Source of the DNA: a virus
Strand: one strand, 5' to 3'
IMG/VR virus record: IMGVR_UViG_3300024264_001555
Span: 21,248 to 85,247 of that record
Length of the DNA stretch: 64,000 bases
This document shows, in pieces, positions 1-8,909 of the stretch (the first letter of the stretch is position 1; the number at the start of each line of letters is the position of its first letter). Under the pieces are notes generated by a model. The model saw only the letters and a list, made by a program, of their open reading frames with translations. It did no database searches and was not told the DNA's origin. A program made the translations under genes and the position numbers.

Positions 1-993
1 CTCTTCTTCGTTATCGTCAACATCCCAGTGCCAAGGTGCAAAGTATCCTGGCTCTATTTTACTAATCCAAGATCGCAATACTTTAATATGCAACCCTTCA
101 GATAGTTCATCTATAATTTTTTTAGAATAGTGGGTCTTAGGGTAATAGTTAATCCATTTAATTGCACTAGGATTAAAGTTTGCTTCTTGCCATAACTTAT
201 AAATGTCTGTATATCCCGGTGTATCTAGATTCCATTTACTTGGATCAGCAGTAATACTTACACCGTCTTGTTTTTCTAAGTCATCAATAACATTGTTCCA
301 ATCAAAAAATACACGCTCATATATTCTTTGTAATGCATTATGGGGCCATATTACATGTTCGGCTAATGCTCGTTTAAAAAATTTTCCTAAGTTTAAAGAA
401 TCGCCTTCTGACGCTTCTTTGAATCTACCACTTTCCATAGATTCTTTACCCATCATACCTTTTATTTGCTCAAAGGAAATATAAGGATCATCTTTATGTG
501 TACATGCATACATATCAAATGTTTTTAATTGTCCTTTACTATTAAAGAAAAAACAATGAGGATACAAACTAGTTTTATAATGTCCACTTTTTGTAATATC
601 ATTAATTATAGTAAAGAGTTGTTCTTGCCAATCAGGAAATTGTTTGTCTATATCACCTTCACCGTATATAATGTCATTGCAAGTTTCGTTATGCCATTCT
701 ATAAAAATTTTTTTATTGGTATAATCTATAGACAATACTTCTGGACACCAGGCATAGTTTTTAAATAATTTTAGGTATTTTAATTCTCTTTCAAAAAAGA
801 AATCCATTAGATCATTTGTAAGTACCCTTCCTTGTCCGTCTCGTTTTTGATATTCACTGGCTTTATCCCAGTGCATACATAAAATTTTTCCATCCGGACT
901 CACAAATGGAGTATATAAATTATTATTCATTGTCCTGTCAAATGATTCAGGATCAATTTTTAAAAAGTGTTTCCAGTCTTTAGTATCATACAT
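1..993 (-). CDS. Kinase-like / HxD oxygenase fusion protein, 3' part outside window
   Basis: An open frame runs from ATG at 993 to the window edge without a stop (331 codons seen), so the C-terminus is missing. Residues about 70-165 resemble a small-molecule or protein kinase fold: IFIEWHNETC, then LYPHCFFFNSKGQLKTFDMY where the catalytic loop HxDxxxxN and DFG-like motifs would lie. The catalytic Asp after His is absent (HCFFFN), so this part may be a pseudokinase. Residues about 310-331 read EPGYFAPWHWDVDD, which fits the HxD iron site (H322, D324) of aspartyl/asparaginyl beta-hydroxylase-like oxygenases and is related to the site in the upstream gene. The start overlaps that gene's stop by 8 bp (ATGTATGA), suggesting coupled translation. 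The fold assignments are inference from motifs; the open frame itself is seen directly. Confidence 0.72.
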   Translation of the reverse strand, partial: MYDTKDWKHFLKIDPESFDRTMNNNLYTPFVSPDGKILCMHWDKASEYQKRDGQGRVLTNDLMDFFFERELKYLKLFKNYAWCPEVLSIDYTNKKIFIEWHNETCNDIIYGEGDIDKQFPDWQEQLFTIINDITKSGHYKTSLYPHCFFFNSKGQLKTFDMYACTHKDDPYISFEQIKGMMGKESMESGRFKEASEGDSLNLGKFFKRALAEHVIWPHNALQRIYERVFFDWNNVIDDLEKQDGVSITADPSKWNLDTPGYTDIYKLWQEANFNPSAIKWINYYPKTHYSKKIIDELSEGLHIKVLRSWISKIEPGYFAPWHWDVDDNEEE

Positions 994-1651
994 TTAAAGT
1001 AAACTCGCTTGGTAGTATATCTTGAATATCTTCTATGTTCTCTTTTGTAGTTTTGAAATTAACGTTTCTTGGTGCATATTTGAAGTCTTGTATAAGTCCT
1101 AGTTTATTTGCTTTGTTAAGCCAAGGACTTACTCTTTGGTCAAAAATATATCTACAGTCTTCTTGATCTACTGTTTTAGGAATAGTAATACTTACTTCAA
1201 CAGGCTTGTCAAGTATTACTTTGTCAAGTAGTTTTCTTATTACTAACTGATATCTAGTCCGATTGCCAAAATTTGCCGCAGTGTGTATACTTCCTGCATC
1301 CATTTCCCACCAAATACCATCAAAATTTAAAGGCGTTAGTTTTTCAGTTTCTAAATTAATAAGAAAACAGTTATTGCCACTTAGATTAAGATGATACCTG
1401 TCATCAATATCTGCATGTGATTGATAACACTCGCCAGGTTCTAATTTAATTAATCTAGCTTCTCCCTTATCTTCTACCAGCAAAGTATTATAAATTCTTT
1501 CCCAAACTGTATCTTTAAATTCATCAGCTATAACCCATGGGTCATAGAAAAAATTTCCTGTAGGTTTGTTAATTGCAGTCCTAAAAGATTCAGAAGGTAT
1601 CGAATCTAACCCGTCTTTAAGGAAGAGAGGAGGAACATTATATTGTGTCAT
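986..1651 (-). CDS. Aspartyl/asparaginyl beta-hydroxylase-like 2-oxoglutarate/Fe(II) oxygenase
   Basis: A protein of about 221 residues from the ATG at 1651 (MTQYNVPP); an in-frame ATG nine bases upstream is the alternative. The frame stays open further upstream to 1828, but that part lies over the divergent gene and has no protein-like character. Residues 71-140 carry EPGECYQSHADIDDRYHLNL, then WWEMDAGSIHTAANFG and R131/R133. H79, D81 and H123 would form the HxD...H iron triad, with a C-terminal Arg binding 2-oxoglutarate, as in the cupin-fold Asp/Asn beta-hydroxylase family. The family hydroxylates protein side chains or small molecules; the substrate here is unknown. It is the first gene of a leftward unit with the next, HxD-containing gene. 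Confidence 0.75.
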   Translation of the reverse strand: MTQYNVPPLFLKDGLDSIPSESFRTAINKPTGNFFYDPWVIADEFKDTVWERIYNTLLVEDKGEARLIKLEPGECYQSHADIDDRYHLNLSGNNCFLINLETEKLTPLNFDGIWWEMDAGSIHTAANFGNRTRYQLVIRKLLDKVILDKPVEVSITIPKTVDQEDCRYIFDQRVSPWLNKANKLGLIQDFKYAPRNVNFKTTKENIEDIQDILPSEFTLNV

Positions 1652-1665
1652 TGTTAACATAGAAA

Positions 1666-1673
1666 TATTTATC
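1666..1673 (-). promoter_or_regulatory. Possible late-type promoter octamer in the divergent intergenic region
   Basis: The minus strand reads GATAAATA here, one base from the T4 late octamer TATAAATA. It lies in the roughly 50 bp between the divergent starts at 1651 and 1701. A start site about 6 bp downstream would leave almost no leader for the gene at 1651, so the match may be chance. No convincing -35/-10 pair was seen for the rightward genes. Confidence 0.25.
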
Positions 1674-1700
1674 TGCGCAGTTAACTCAGGTAAATACGAT

Positions 1701-2543
1701 GTGAATATACTTACAGCAACAACATACACAGAAGACTGGCTAGACACTGATAGGCCGCAGCCATTAACCGATAAAACTATAGAACGTCTAATACAAGAAG
1801 TTATGCAAAATGACTTTAGTAAAGACACTAGTGATCAAGTGTACAAAGATTTTATTAAAGAGTGCGAGGCTTGGATTCAACTAATGCCACAAAACAATTT
1901 GACAGGATTTGAAACATTCAGTCGAAAAGATATCTGTATTGGTTGTACACAATTTATAGACAATCAATATATGGTCGGAGATGTACAAACACTAAAAGGC
2001 GATTATAAATACCATCAACGATTAGGAAATACGCCTGTTACTATAGACACATTAAAAGATAACATTCCTCTTATACTTGCATTGCCGTTTCCTAGCACAG
2101 GAGACATTATACAAGACGTTGACAAATTATTAGACTTATGCTATAATATGAGTATACCTGTACACATAGACGGAGCGTGGATTACTTGTTCAAGAAATAT
2201 TAATTTTAATTTTAATCATCCTGCTATAAAAAGCGTTGCTATTAGTTTAAGCAAAGGATTAGGACTAGGTTGGAACAGAATTGGTGTGCGTTGGTCAAAA
2301 GACACTACTGATTCAATTAGCATCATGAATGACTTTCGTATGAATAATAGAGTGCTTGCAATGGTAGGTTTACATTTTTTAAAAAATACAAGGCCTGGAC
2401 ATCTTTGGAGCACTCATTTAGAAAACTATTCAAAAATCTGTAAAGATTTTAATTTAAAAGAAACTAACAGTATACATATTGCTAAAGATCGTAGTGGGTC
2501 TCCAGTAGGAGTAAGCCCATTACTAAGGTACTTAGAAAAATGA
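1701..2543 (+). CDS. PLP-dependent aminotransferase/decarboxylase-fold protein
   Basis: The likely start is GTG at 1701 (280 residues), with AGG about 10 bases upstream. The frame is open back to 1566, but that stretch overlaps the divergent gene and its sequence (ending IFICAVNSGKYD) does not look like part of this family. HIDGAW (D157) followed by SVAISLSKGLGLGWNRIGVRW (K185) matches the fold-type I PLP pattern: Asp pairing with the pyridine nitrogen, then the Schiff-base Lys. At 280 residues it is shorter than typical 350-450-residue members and may lack part of the small domain. Its stop overlaps the next start by 4 bp (ATGA). The reaction cannot be assigned; an amino acid or amino sugar is the likely substrate class. 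Confidence 0.7.
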   Translation: MNILTATTYTEDWLDTDRPQPLTDKTIERLIQEVMQNDFSKDTSDQVYKDFIKECEAWIQLMPQNNLTGFETFSRKDICIGCTQFIDNQYMVGDVQTLKGDYKYHQRLGNTPVTIDTLKDNIPLILALPFPSTGDIIQDVDKLLDLCYNMSIPVHIDGAWITCSRNINFNFNHPAIKSVAISLSKGLGLGWNRIGVRWSKDTTDSISIMNDFRMNNRVLAMVGLHFLKNTRPGHLWSTHLENYSKICKDFNLKETNSIHIAKDRSGSPVGVSPLLRYLEK

Positions 2544-3238
2544 ATTTATTTTTTGACAAGAAATGGAATAATATTGCTGTAAGTGTTAGCGGCGGTGCAG
2601 ACAGTGCATTACTATTATATCTACTATGCAAAGAAGTTACTAGTCAGACAGTTCATATTATCAATAATGTAAGATGTTGGAAAACTAAACCTTGGCAAGA
2701 ACACGATGCAGAATATGTTATAACATGGATTAGAAAAAGATTTCCAGCAATAAACTTTAAACTACATAAAAACTTTATTGCTCCTGATATTGAATACGGA
2801 GAAATAGGACCTAGTATCAAAGACGAATACGGTAAAATAGTAAGTGGTGATAATATACAAATAAGATCGTATGCAGAATACGTATGCTTTAAAAATAATG
2901 TTGATGCTTACTATAATGGTGTTACTAAAAATCCAAATGAAAACTTAGGCGGAATGATAGAACGAGATATTGAACCTACAGAAGAAAATAAACATTTACT
3001 TATAATGGAACATATGGAAAGATATGCTATTCATCCATTTCGTTTTACTAGCAAAGATAAGTTAATTGAAAAATATAAACAAGAAGACATTGTAGATTTA
3101 TTTAATATTACTAGAAGTTGTGAAGGAACGTTTGATTGGTTAGATTATAGAAACTATAAAAAAGGCGAATTAGTTCCTGTCTGTAATGAGTGCTTTTGGT
3201 GCAAAGAAAGAGATTGGGCAGTAGATAATGCAAAATAA
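2540..3238 (+). CDS. PP-loop ATP pyrophosphatase with QueC-like C-terminal Cys cluster
   Basis: 232 residues. The N-terminus has the PP-loop SVSGGADSALLLYLL (SGGxDS at residues 17-22), which binds ATP to adenylate a carboxylate or carbonyl in N-type ATP pyrophosphatases. Near the C-terminus a Cys (SCEGTFDW) precedes CNECFWCKERDWA, i.e. C...CxxCxxC followed by R and A. That is the zinc-site pattern of QueC-type enzymes. The middle does not show other QueC features I can recognise, so QueC activity should not be assumed; an amide- or nitrile-forming or thiolating step is the general expectation. It overlaps both neighbours (4 and 11 bp) in a plus-strand unit with a PLP protein and two radical SAM proteins. 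Confidence 0.75.
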   Translation: MNLFFDKKWNNIAVSVSGGADSALLLYLLCKEVTSQTVHIINNVRCWKTKPWQEHDAEYVITWIRKRFPAINFKLHKNFIAPDIEYGEIGPSIKDEYGKIVSGDNIQIRSYAEYVCFKNNVDAYYNGVTKNPNENLGGMIERDIEPTEENKHLLIMEHMERYAIHPFRFTSKDKLIEKYKQEDIVDLFNITRSCEGTFDWLDYRNYKKGELVPVCNECFWCKERDWAVDNAK

Positions 3239-4493
3239 ATCATGTACATTCTGTATGCATCCTTTTACAGGACTTGCAACACGCAGTGACGGTGCTGTCA
3301 TGGCTTGCTGTCGTAGTCATCCTGTAGGTAATATACAAGAACAAACTCTTGAAGAAATTTGGAATAACGATACTATGAAACGTATTCGAAAACAAGTTTT
3401 AAATAATGATCGTCCTAGCGAATGTGCGCCATGCTTTAACCTTGAAGATCAGGGGGTAGAGAGCTTACGACAGCGTCATATAGCAGGAGTAATACCGGAA
3501 GCTAGGGTCAACTTATACCCTGATGCATTAGACGCATTAGACGAAGATTATAGCATGCCTTTCGAAATTCCTACTATGGAAATTAAGCTCAATAACTTGT
3601 GCAATTTAAAATGTCGTATGTGTCATCCAATGGATAGTACTAGTTGGAATGACTATAAAGAAGTAGAAGAATTTTATGTGAAAGAAGGTAACTTTATGGT
3701 TGAGGAAATACGTAAGCTCAACTTAATGAAAAAACCTTATTTGGACAAATTTGATGACAATCCAAATTGGTGGAATAGTTTTGAAAAGTTATTGCCTTAC
3801 TTTAGACGTGTAGAGTTTGCTGGGGGAGAACCATTAATGGATCCGCAACATTATCGTATACTCGATATGTTGGCTCCATACGGAGAAAACATTGAACTAA
3901 AGTATGCTACTAACGGAACAACTACCGGTATTAAAGGTGGACGTACTATACACGACTATTGGCCCAAGTTTAAAACAATCGCACTTAATGTAAGTATAGA
4001 TGGTATAGGCGATAGTTACGAATATGTACGAGGCAATGGCAAGTTCGAAGACATTATGGAGAACATAAAAGTTTTTAAAACTTTTCCTAATATTACAAGA
4101 ATAGTAGGTGCTGTTGCTGTACAAGTTAGTAATGTATTAATACTAGATAAAATGATAGAACACTTTCTTAACAATATAGGAATTGTATTTTACACAAACA
4201 TGGTAAATTATCCTAGAGTATTATGTCCACAAGTATTGCCCGAAGAATTAAAGCTAGAAGCAATTAGACGATTAGAAACTATAAAATTAGATGTTCCTAA
4301 CTTTTATTATGTAAAAGAAAATCCAATACTATTAAATATTACGCTAGGTCAAATAGACGGAATAATTAATTTTATAAAAGCAAACGATCAAAGCAATTTA
4401 TGGCAAGACACTATCGAATACAATAAAAGATTAGATGCAAGCCGTAATCAGTCTTTTCTTGATGCTACACCAGAGTTTAAACCATATGCATAG
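3228..4493 (+). CDS. Radical SAM protein with N-terminal auxiliary cluster (twitch/SPASM-like)
   Basis: 421 residues. The radical SAM core has LNNLCNLKCRMCHP (C125, C129, C132, CxxxCxxC binding the SAM-ligating 4Fe-4S cluster) and EFAGGEPLM, the GGEP motif that contacts SAM. Before it lies an N-terminal Cys set typical of twitch-domain radical SAM proteins: FCMHPFTGLATRSDGAVMACC (C9, C27/28) and CAPC (C66, C69), likely binding an auxiliary cluster. The same plan recurs in the proteins at 6409-7821, 15640-16830, 16820-18037 and 18000-19310. The reaction is unknown. The start overlaps the PP-loop gene by 11 bp, and the stop overlaps the next start by 8 bp. Confidence 0.88.
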   Translation: MQNKSCTFCMHPFTGLATRSDGAVMACCRSHPVGNIQEQTLEEIWNNDTMKRIRKQVLNNDRPSECAPCFNLEDQGVESLRQRHIAGVIPEARVNLYPDALDALDEDYSMPFEIPTMEIKLNNLCNLKCRMCHPMDSTSWNDYKEVEEFYVKEGNFMVEEIRKLNLMKKPYLDKFDDNPNWWNSFEKLLPYFRRVEFAGGEPLMDPQHYRILDMLAPYGENIELKYATNGTTTGIKGGRTIHDYWPKFKTIALNVSIDGIGDSYEYVRGNGKFEDIMENIKVFKTFPNITRIVGAVAVQVSNVLILDKMIEHFLNNIGIVFYTNMVNYPRVLCPQVLPEELKLEAIRRLETIKLDVPNFYYVKENPILLNITLGQIDGIINFIKANDQSNLWQDTIEYNKRLDASRNQSFLDATPEFKPYA

Positions 4494-5391
4494 CATAGAA
4501 AATCGTTGGGGACACCATACCAGTATTCATGTCGAATGGAATATTGGCAAACGCTGTAACTTAGATTGCGCTTACTGTCCTGCTGAAATACACGATAACT
4601 TTAGCCCTCACACTGATCTAAATGTTATGGTTAACACAATCTATGAATTGGAAAAGATTAATAAACCAATACGACTAAGTTTAACAGGAGGCGAACCTAC
4701 TGTACATCCTAAAATTAATGATATCTTAGAATGTGGAAGTCAACGACTACAGCGGCTAAGTGTTACTACAAACGGATTGCGTTCGCCAGAGTGGTATATT
4801 AAACAACCTGTAGATCAATGGGTATTTAGTTTGCACTTTGACAACGAACATAGCCGAAGAGCAGGCGAAAATATTATTAGATATAGTCAGTTACTAGACA
4901 TGGAGGGCAAGGATACGCTATTTCAAGTTAACTTAATGTGTCATCATGAATATATGAATCAAGTACGCGATGTAGCATCATTGCTTGAAAGTCATCGTAT
5001 TCCGTATGTGTGTAGACGAATACGATGGACTGATGCTGACGATCGAGAATGGTTTGACGATATGAGGTATAACGGACAAGACTTAGAATGGATACTTAGT
5101 AAAACTGCAACTGTGAAGGCAAACTGCGTCATAGACGGAAAAGATATGATACATGCTAATGATATTATTAAACATAAACTAAATCAATTCGAGGGCTGGA
5201 CTTGTAATGCAGGTTTAGAAAGTCTGATGATCAATTGGGACGGCGAGGTTCATCGTGCTACTTGTAGAGTAGGCGGTAGTCTAGGAAATATTTATAATGG
5301 TACGTTTAAACAACCTTTAGAACCAATTACTTGTACACGTAAGTGGTGTACTTGTGCTGCTGATATTCCGTTAACTAAAGTTTCTTCTTAG
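4486..5391 (+). CDS. Radical SAM protein with C-terminal Cys-rich (SPASM-like) tail
   Basis: 301 residues from ATG 4486 (MHSIENRWGH). The frame is open to 4435, but that part overlaps the preceding gene. The core motif is NIGKRCNLDCAYCPAE (C24, C28, C31) and the SAM-binding motif is SLTGGEPTVHP. The C-terminal part has FEGWTCNAGLESLMINWDG, then ATCRVGG, then TCTRKWCTCAADIPLTK, enough Cys for one or two auxiliary clusters. The proteins at 5375-6412 and 11412-12422 share this FxGWxCN...C...CxxxxC plan, so the three form a subfamily distinct from the N-terminal-cluster type. The 3' end overlaps the convergent neighbour by 17 bp. Confidence 0.88.
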   Translation: MHSIENRWGHHTSIHVEWNIGKRCNLDCAYCPAEIHDNFSPHTDLNVMVNTIYELEKINKPIRLSLTGGEPTVHPKINDILECGSQRLQRLSVTTNGLRSPEWYIKQPVDQWVFSLHFDNEHSRRAGENIIRYSQLLDMEGKDTLFQVNLMCHHEYMNQVRDVASLLESHRIPYVCRRIRWTDADDREWFDDMRYNGQDLEWILSKTATVKANCVIDGKDMIHANDIIKHKLNQFEGWTCNAGLESLMINWDGEVHRATCRVGGSLGNIYNGTFKQPLEPITCTRKWCTCAADIPLTKVSS

Positions 5392-6412
5392 TTAGATGTG
5401 TTTCAGGAGCACAAATACAATTAAACTTTGAACATATAGTTGGCTTTATTTCCGTATCAAATTTTTGTTCGAAGTCGTTGTCAAGTATGTTGTAGTAATA
5501 ATTCAAACCGTAAAGAAACTCTCCACAAGATCCTTTAAGTGTTCCGTCCCAATTAATAAAGATACTATCTACGCCAATGTTGCAACTCCATCCTTTAAAA
5601 TTGTTCCAATTTTTATTAATGTAAGTTCCGGACTCTGCTCTTACCTTTTTATTGTTTTCTAGTGTAGCAACACTTTCAGTATATCTAATTTCACCGTTTG
5701 CTATAAGATTTCTGTTATTCCAAAACCATTTAAAATTAGGTAATTGTTTTATACCCCATTTCATATACTTTTTCTGTTCCGGAGTATACTTTAAATCATC
5801 AGTGGTTATTATTCTAATGTCGTTTAACGTAGTTGATTCCGTTTCTATTACTTCTGCTACTGTAACAAACCATTTGTGTTTGCTGTTCCTTTTTAAATAT
5901 TCTACAGCATCTACACAATCGTCCCAACAAGTAGGATCCATCAAAACTTTTACAGTAATTTTCTTTCCTAAATCATACATAGCATCTGCTACACCAATTG
6001 TGTGATCTAAGTTTGCCTGAGCAACATGATGTGTCAAATGAATATTGTCTACGAGGTGTCCTTTTTCTTTCCACCACCGCAATGTTCGTGACCCATTAGT
6101 TATAAGACTAATATAAACATTGTGATCTTTTTTAATTTCTTGTACGAATATATCAAGATCTCTCCAAAGTGTAGGCTCTCCCCCCATAATTTCAATATGT
6201 GTTTTTGTTTTTCCTAACTGCTCTTTATAAACAGTTAACAAATGTTTGAAGTTTTTTATAATAAGATTTATATCTTTAGGGCTAGGATAGTCCCCGTCAT
6301 TACTACCTGGAAAACAGTATCTGCATTTAAAATTACAAACGTTATTAGGCATCCATCTAATATCTAGATAAGAGTCTTCTCTAGTAGATTTTATCTTAAT
6401 AGGGGTTGTCAT
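5375..6412 (-). CDS. Radical SAM protein with C-terminal Cys-rich (SPASM-like) tail
   Basis: 345 residues. Core motif MPNNVCNFKCRYCFPG (C26, C30, C33) and EIMGGEPTLW. The tail has FKGWSCNIGVDSIFINWDG and ICSKFNCICAPETHLTK, closely parallel to the convergent gene at 4486-5391 including the final LTK. The two look like an old duplication facing each other tail to tail. It is the last gene of the long minus-strand operon in this window; its start overlaps the upstream stop by 4 bp. The substrate is unknown. Confidence 0.88.
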   Translation of the reverse strand: MTTPIKIKSTREDSYLDIRWMPNNVCNFKCRYCFPGSNDGDYPSPKDINLIIKNFKHLLTVYKEQLGKTKTHIEIMGGEPTLWRDLDIFVQEIKKDHNVYISLITNGSRTLRWWKEKGHLVDNIHLTHHVAQANLDHTIGVADAMYDLGKKITVKVLMDPTCWDDCVDAVEYLKRNSKHKWFVTVAEVIETESTTLNDIRIITTDDLKYTPEQKKYMKWGIKQLPNFKWFWNNRNLIANGEIRYTESVATLENNKKVRAESGTYINKNWNNFKGWSCNIGVDSIFINWDGTLKGSCGEFLYGLNYYYNILDNDFEQKFDTEIKPTICSKFNCICAPETHLTKKKL

Positions 6413-7821
6413 AGCAAATGTTTCAATTCTGGAAATACTTCTTTTGCATTTAAGCCTCTAATTTTATCAAGGTTATTAACATAATCTTTAAAGTCAGGTA
6501 ATAAGTGTGAATGATCTTCTGCGTCGATAAATCTTAATATACCTTCCCAACGTTTCCAACCATAAGGATTTTCGTGCCAAAAGTTATCATCTTGTGTATA
6601 ATTGTCCCAAAGCCACTGTTTAAACTCTGCAAACTGTTCACGTATTTCTTGTTTGTCTTTTTCAGGTAATATCCTTGCACTTAAAAATGTAGGAATGTAC
6701 AGTAAATGTAGATTAATTATTCCGCCACCTGCTTCATAGATATCTGTTTTAAACTTATTAATTTTCTTATAGCCTTTAGTAAGTTTCCATTTTGCAAAGT
6801 GAACAATATGTTTTACATTTAATGCCTGTACTGCACAGGCAATATGACAATGTATATGATCCGGAGTATTATCCATTAACTCTAAACTACGCTCTACATC
6901 TTTCCACTTAGTAGGGTATCTAATATAATAGTTACGTTCGTCGACTGCATCTAAACTAAATGCAAATCTAACTTGTTTAAATTCTGTCCAAATATCGATC
7001 ATATCTTGATTTACAAAGACACCATTAGAGTTATATCGTAAACATATATTTTTAGCATATCCTCTTTTAATTATTTCTAATAAAAATTTTCTATGTTCTT
7101 TAATCATTAAAGGCTCACCGCCAGCAAAATACAACTGTTTAATATGTGGTATTTGTTCAAAAATTTCTTCCCAAAGTTCTGGCTTTTCGTACCATTTATT
7201 ATTAAACTTTGTTTTATCCCAACTTATTTGTCGTATAACTGTTTGACTGTTTGAGGTTGCTATAATCTTTTCGTAGTCTTCCATCCATCGACTGCTATCG
7301 TGCGGACTACACATTACACACTTCAAGTTACAAGTATGACCTAATCTTAAATCAAAATATTGTATTTCGTGCGGAATCTTTCCATCTTCGCTTGTATCTT
7401 TTATTAGCTGTGCAAAATCCAACCCATCGTTGTTCCATTCATGTAATTCCCAGAGACGTTTACTTACAACTCCGTTTGATTCTTCTTCAAAGCACTTTGT
7501 ACAACTAGCAGGTATTTTACCTTCTATCATTGTTTTTCTTACACTACACATGTAGTCATTATTAAATGCTTCTTTTAATGAATCTTTACCAAAGTTTGCA
7601 GGCTCACCATTTTCCATTTTAACAAGACCAACTTCGTGATCTCCTGTATGAGCACCTGATGCATTTGTTACACAGCAAAGTCTAGCATCACCGTTAGGTC
7701 TTGTTGCTATATGTATCCAAGGAAGTGCGCAAAATGTATAAGATCCTGTTTTTTCAAAAACATCTCGCTGTCCTTTTCCCATTCGACTATTTTCGTCTTG
7801 TAGCCAATATAAATCTTTCAT
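6409..7821 (-). CDS. Radical SAM protein with N-terminal auxiliary cluster (twitch/SPASM-like)
   Basis: 470 residues. The N-terminal Cys set is FCALPWIHIATRPNGDARLCC (C31, C49/50) and CTKC (C107, C110). The radical SAM core starts LRLGHTCNLKCVMCSPHDSS (C164, C168, C171) with YFAGGEPLM downstream. A plan of FCxxPWxHxxxxPxG...CC, CxxC, then CxxxCxxC is shared with four other proteins in the window. These N-terminal cysteines probably hold an extra iron-sulphur cluster that positions substrate or shuttles electrons. Overlaps of 4 bp on both sides indicate operon membership. Confidence 0.88.
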   Translation of the reverse strand: MKDLYWLQDENSRMGKGQRDVFEKTGSYTFCALPWIHIATRPNGDARLCCVTNASGAHTGDHEVGLVKMENGEPANFGKDSLKEAFNNDYMCSVRKTMIEGKIPASCTKCFEEESNGVVSKRLWELHEWNNDGLDFAQLIKDTSEDGKIPHEIQYFDLRLGHTCNLKCVMCSPHDSSRWMEDYEKIIATSNSQTVIRQISWDKTKFNNKWYEKPELWEEIFEQIPHIKQLYFAGGEPLMIKEHRKFLLEIIKRGYAKNICLRYNSNGVFVNQDMIDIWTEFKQVRFAFSLDAVDERNYYIRYPTKWKDVERSLELMDNTPDHIHCHIACAVQALNVKHIVHFAKWKLTKGYKKINKFKTDIYEAGGGIINLHLLYIPTFLSARILPEKDKQEIREQFAEFKQWLWDNYTQDDNFWHENPYGWKRWEGILRFIDAEDHSHLLPDFKDYVNNLDKIRGLNAKEVFPELKHLL

Positions 7822-8900
7822 AGCTCTTCCCTACTTGTAAATTGGTCCTGCGGCGTAGAAAACAATTCAGGTTGTATTCCGCAAGCTCTGCCGCAAGTAA
7901 TTAATTTTTTATCCGTCCAATAACTATTCCAAACATTTTGATATTCGTCTGAATTAATAATATCCTTCAACGGTTTTTTCTTTACGTCTAATGCGTCTAT
8001 ACCACCTAGTGATTTAACTAAGTCAAAATATTCTGCATAAATTGCTTCTCGAATTTCATGTAATTCGTGTTCCAAATCTTTAGGATGATACGGAATCATT
8101 GCAAGCCAACAACACGGAAATACATGCCCATAAGAATCTATGTAAACTTCTTTTACATGTTTTGCATAACAATTAATTTCTGTTTTTTCTAAAATACTTT
8201 TATAATTTCCAATAATATCGGTATCAACAATTTTAATAGTTGAATGTTGACTTGGTTCTAAATAATAATCAATATTACCTTGTTTATCCAAGACTTTAAA
8301 TTTAGGTTCCATTAACCACCGCGAACTATCTTTCATTGTAAAGTATTCAAACCCTATATCAATTGCTCGATGTCTTGCTTCTTCTACTTGATGTTCGTTA
8401 TGTTTAAATCTTATATAAGCCCATTCTGCAATGCCGCCGGCATCTATAAATGCTTTTGCATTTTCGATTATTTTTTCGTAACTAGTACCAATTCTATAAA
8501 TTGTTTGTGTATCTTCTAATCCATCTATAGCAAAAACTACTCTATGACTATTAGGCATAACTTTTGCTAAGTTTGTCCACCATTCTTTGCTTCTTAAACT
8601 ACCATTAGTATGTATAGTAATTTTGATATCTTTTTTAATAGAAGTAGTATACTCGACCATTTCGAGCAATTGGTCGTTCAATAATGGATCGCCATAGTTT
8701 CCACAAAAGTAAACATTTTCAATTTGCTCTATAACTTCTGGAGATATAATTTTTTTATAGTCATCAAGTGTCCATCCACGTTTATTAATATTAGGATTTT
8801 TAAGTCCTCCGTGAATATTTCTAGTACACATAGGACAACTTGCTTGACAGTTATTTGTAATTTCTAAATGGATTTGTTTAAGTTGATTAAAGTTTATCAT
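7818..8900 (-). CDS. Radical SAM protein, ITNxCQASCPMC subfamily
   Basis: 360 residues. The core motif lies near the start, LEITNNCQASCPMCTRNIHGG (C18, C22, C25). The C-terminus has a SPASM-like set: NCYAKHVKEVYIDSYGHVFPCC and a late TCGRACG. It is paralogous to the adjacent gene at 8910-9998 (shared CQASCPMCxRNIHGG, FCGxxGxP, FALDG/FAIDGL and PCC elements). Substrate specificity is unknown. The gap to its upstream neighbour is nine bases. Confidence 0.87.
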   Translation of the reverse strand: MINFNQLKQIHLEITNNCQASCPMCTRNIHGGLKNPNINKRGWTLDDYKKIISPEVIEQIENVYFCGNYGDPLLNDQLLEMVEYTTSIKKDIKITIHTNGSLRSKEWWTNLAKVMPNSHRVVFAIDGLEDTQTIYRIGTSYEKIIENAKAFIDAGGIAEWAYIRFKHNEHQVEEARHRAIDIGFEYFTMKDSSRWLMEPKFKVLDKQGNIDYYLEPSQHSTIKIVDTDIIGNYKSILEKTEINCYAKHVKEVYIDSYGHVFPCCWLAMIPYHPKDLEHELHEIREAIYAEYFDLVKSLGGIDALDVKKKPLKDIINSDEYQNVWNSYWTDKKLITCGRACGIQPELFSTPQDQFTSREEL

Positions 8901-8909
8901 TATATCTAC

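Noticed and set aside
1566-1700. Upstream extension of the PLP gene to an ATG at 1566
   Set aside because: The extension lies over the start of the divergent oxygenase gene and has no similarity to the family. GTG at 1701 is better placed.
1652-1828. N-terminal extension of the oxygenase to 1828
   Set aside because: It overlaps the divergent gene and encodes Cys/Ser-rich, non-family-like sequence; the family-like part begins at MTQYNVPP.
2540-3238. PP-loop gene as QueC and the region as a 7-deazaguanine DNA modification pathway
   Set aside because: Only the SGGxDS loop and the C...CxxCxxC element fit. No QueD, GTP cyclohydrolase, or transglycosylase (DpdA-like) gene was found here, and none of the radical SAM proteins shows a QueE-like short form.
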